Below, one piece after another: positions 63,912 through 64,000 of a stretch of DNA of 64,000 nt (the stretch's first letter is position 1; every line of letters begins with the position of its first letter). Source of the stretch: Bacillota bacterium (lineage in GTDB: Bacteria; Bacillota_A; Clostridia; Lachnospirales; Lachnospiraceae). The notes below the pieces were generated by a model. The model made no database searches. It was not told the DNA's origin and worked only from the letters and a program-made list of their open reading frames with translations. The stretch spans positions 277,861 through 341,860 of the forward strand of contig JAEZTQ010000093.1 in assembly GCA_023443625.1 (NCBI GenBank). Reading direction: 5' to 3'. The translations under genes were made by a program, and so were the position numbers.

Positions 63912-64000
63912 TTATTTCTCATTAAGCACTACTGTAATATGACACATTCTCTTCTCGATACGATAAGCTGTGCCTCGTGCTCTAGGTCTAATTCTTTTCA
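63912..64000 (-). CDS. rplV: 50S ribosomal protein L22, C-terminal end only
   Basis: The last 29 codons before a TAA at 63912-63914: [20 protein letters not shown] followed by ITVVLNEK, the conserved L22 C-terminus (RARGRAxRIxKRxxHI). The 5' part lies beyond the right edge. Confidence 0.93.
   Translation of the reverse strand, partial: KRIRPRARGTAYRIEKRMCHITVVLNEK

Overview
The window looks like a chromosomal segment from a low-GC, Gram-positive anaerobe of the Clostridia, most likely a Lachnospiraceae (Clostridium cluster XIVa) relative. The basis is the AT-rich sequence, strong AGGAGG ribosome-binding sites, the ribosomal operon order, a Zn-ribbon adenylate kinase and S14, an ECF module behind rplQ, lipoprotein ABC systems for oligosaccharides and a BY-kinase (CpsD-type) capsule regulator. 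No rRNA, tRNA, CRISPR array, intact insertion sequence or prophage was found. The genus assignment is inference.

Layout. 0-9.4 kb is a mixed accessory stretch: the end of a probable LCP-family gene, an SDR reductase, a radical SAM protein, a decayed serine hydrolase, a YkgJ-type cysteine-cluster protein, an ABC-F ATPase behind an attenuator-like leader, a truncated Fic gene fused in frame behind a GH43 glycosidase, an AraC regulator, and a DUF2442/DUF4160 pair flanked by two identical 45-bp terminator copies. 9.5-10.6 kb holds rplM-rpsI with their own near-perfect promoter. 10.9-18 kb is a first malto-oligosaccharide locus: a secreted GH13 lipoprotein, two permeases and a binding protein under a divergent LacI regulator. 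18.1-22.6 kb is one minus-strand operon joining a sortase and a candidate substrate to the CpsB phosphatase, Wzz and BY-kinase of exopolysaccharide control. 22.7-27.6 kb carries a secreted Ig-like repeat protein and an unusual chemoreceptor with a C-terminal sugar-binding-protein domain. 27.7-33.9 kb is a second malto-oligosaccharide locus with a cytoplasmic GH13 enzyme and its own LacI regulator. 34-44.4 kb is an exopolysaccharide assembly cluster (priming transferase, GT2, two WbsX-like proteins, pyruvyl transferase, two acetyltransferases, polymerase, flippase). An MgtC-like protein follows.

45.6-64 kb is the conserved core: rplV-rpsC-rplP-rpmC-rpsQ-rplN-rplX-rplE-rpsZ-rpsH-rplF-rplR-rpsE-rpmD-rplO-secY-adk-map-KOW-infA-rpmJ-rpsM-rpsK-rpsD-rpoA-rplQ, then ecfA1-ecfA2-ecfT-truA, all on the minus strand. 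In Bacillus subtilis truA is followed directly by rplM-rpsI. Here about 35 kb of carbohydrate genes lie between them.

Working together: the secreted GH13 enzyme could cut starch-like polymers outside the cell, the two ABC systems import the products (no ATPase is encoded here, so a shared one elsewhere is implied), and the cytoplasmic GH13 enzyme finishes the job. The exopolysaccharide cluster supplies a surface polymer whose length would be set by the Wzz/BY-kinase/CpsB module.

The most novel-looking signal is a family of about 61-bp tandem repeats in three successive spacers of the spc/alpha region (behind adk, map and infA). Each unit holds two hairpins, and the copies show compensatory base changes. 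Several other spacers of the same gene series are also crowded with perfect short palindromes.
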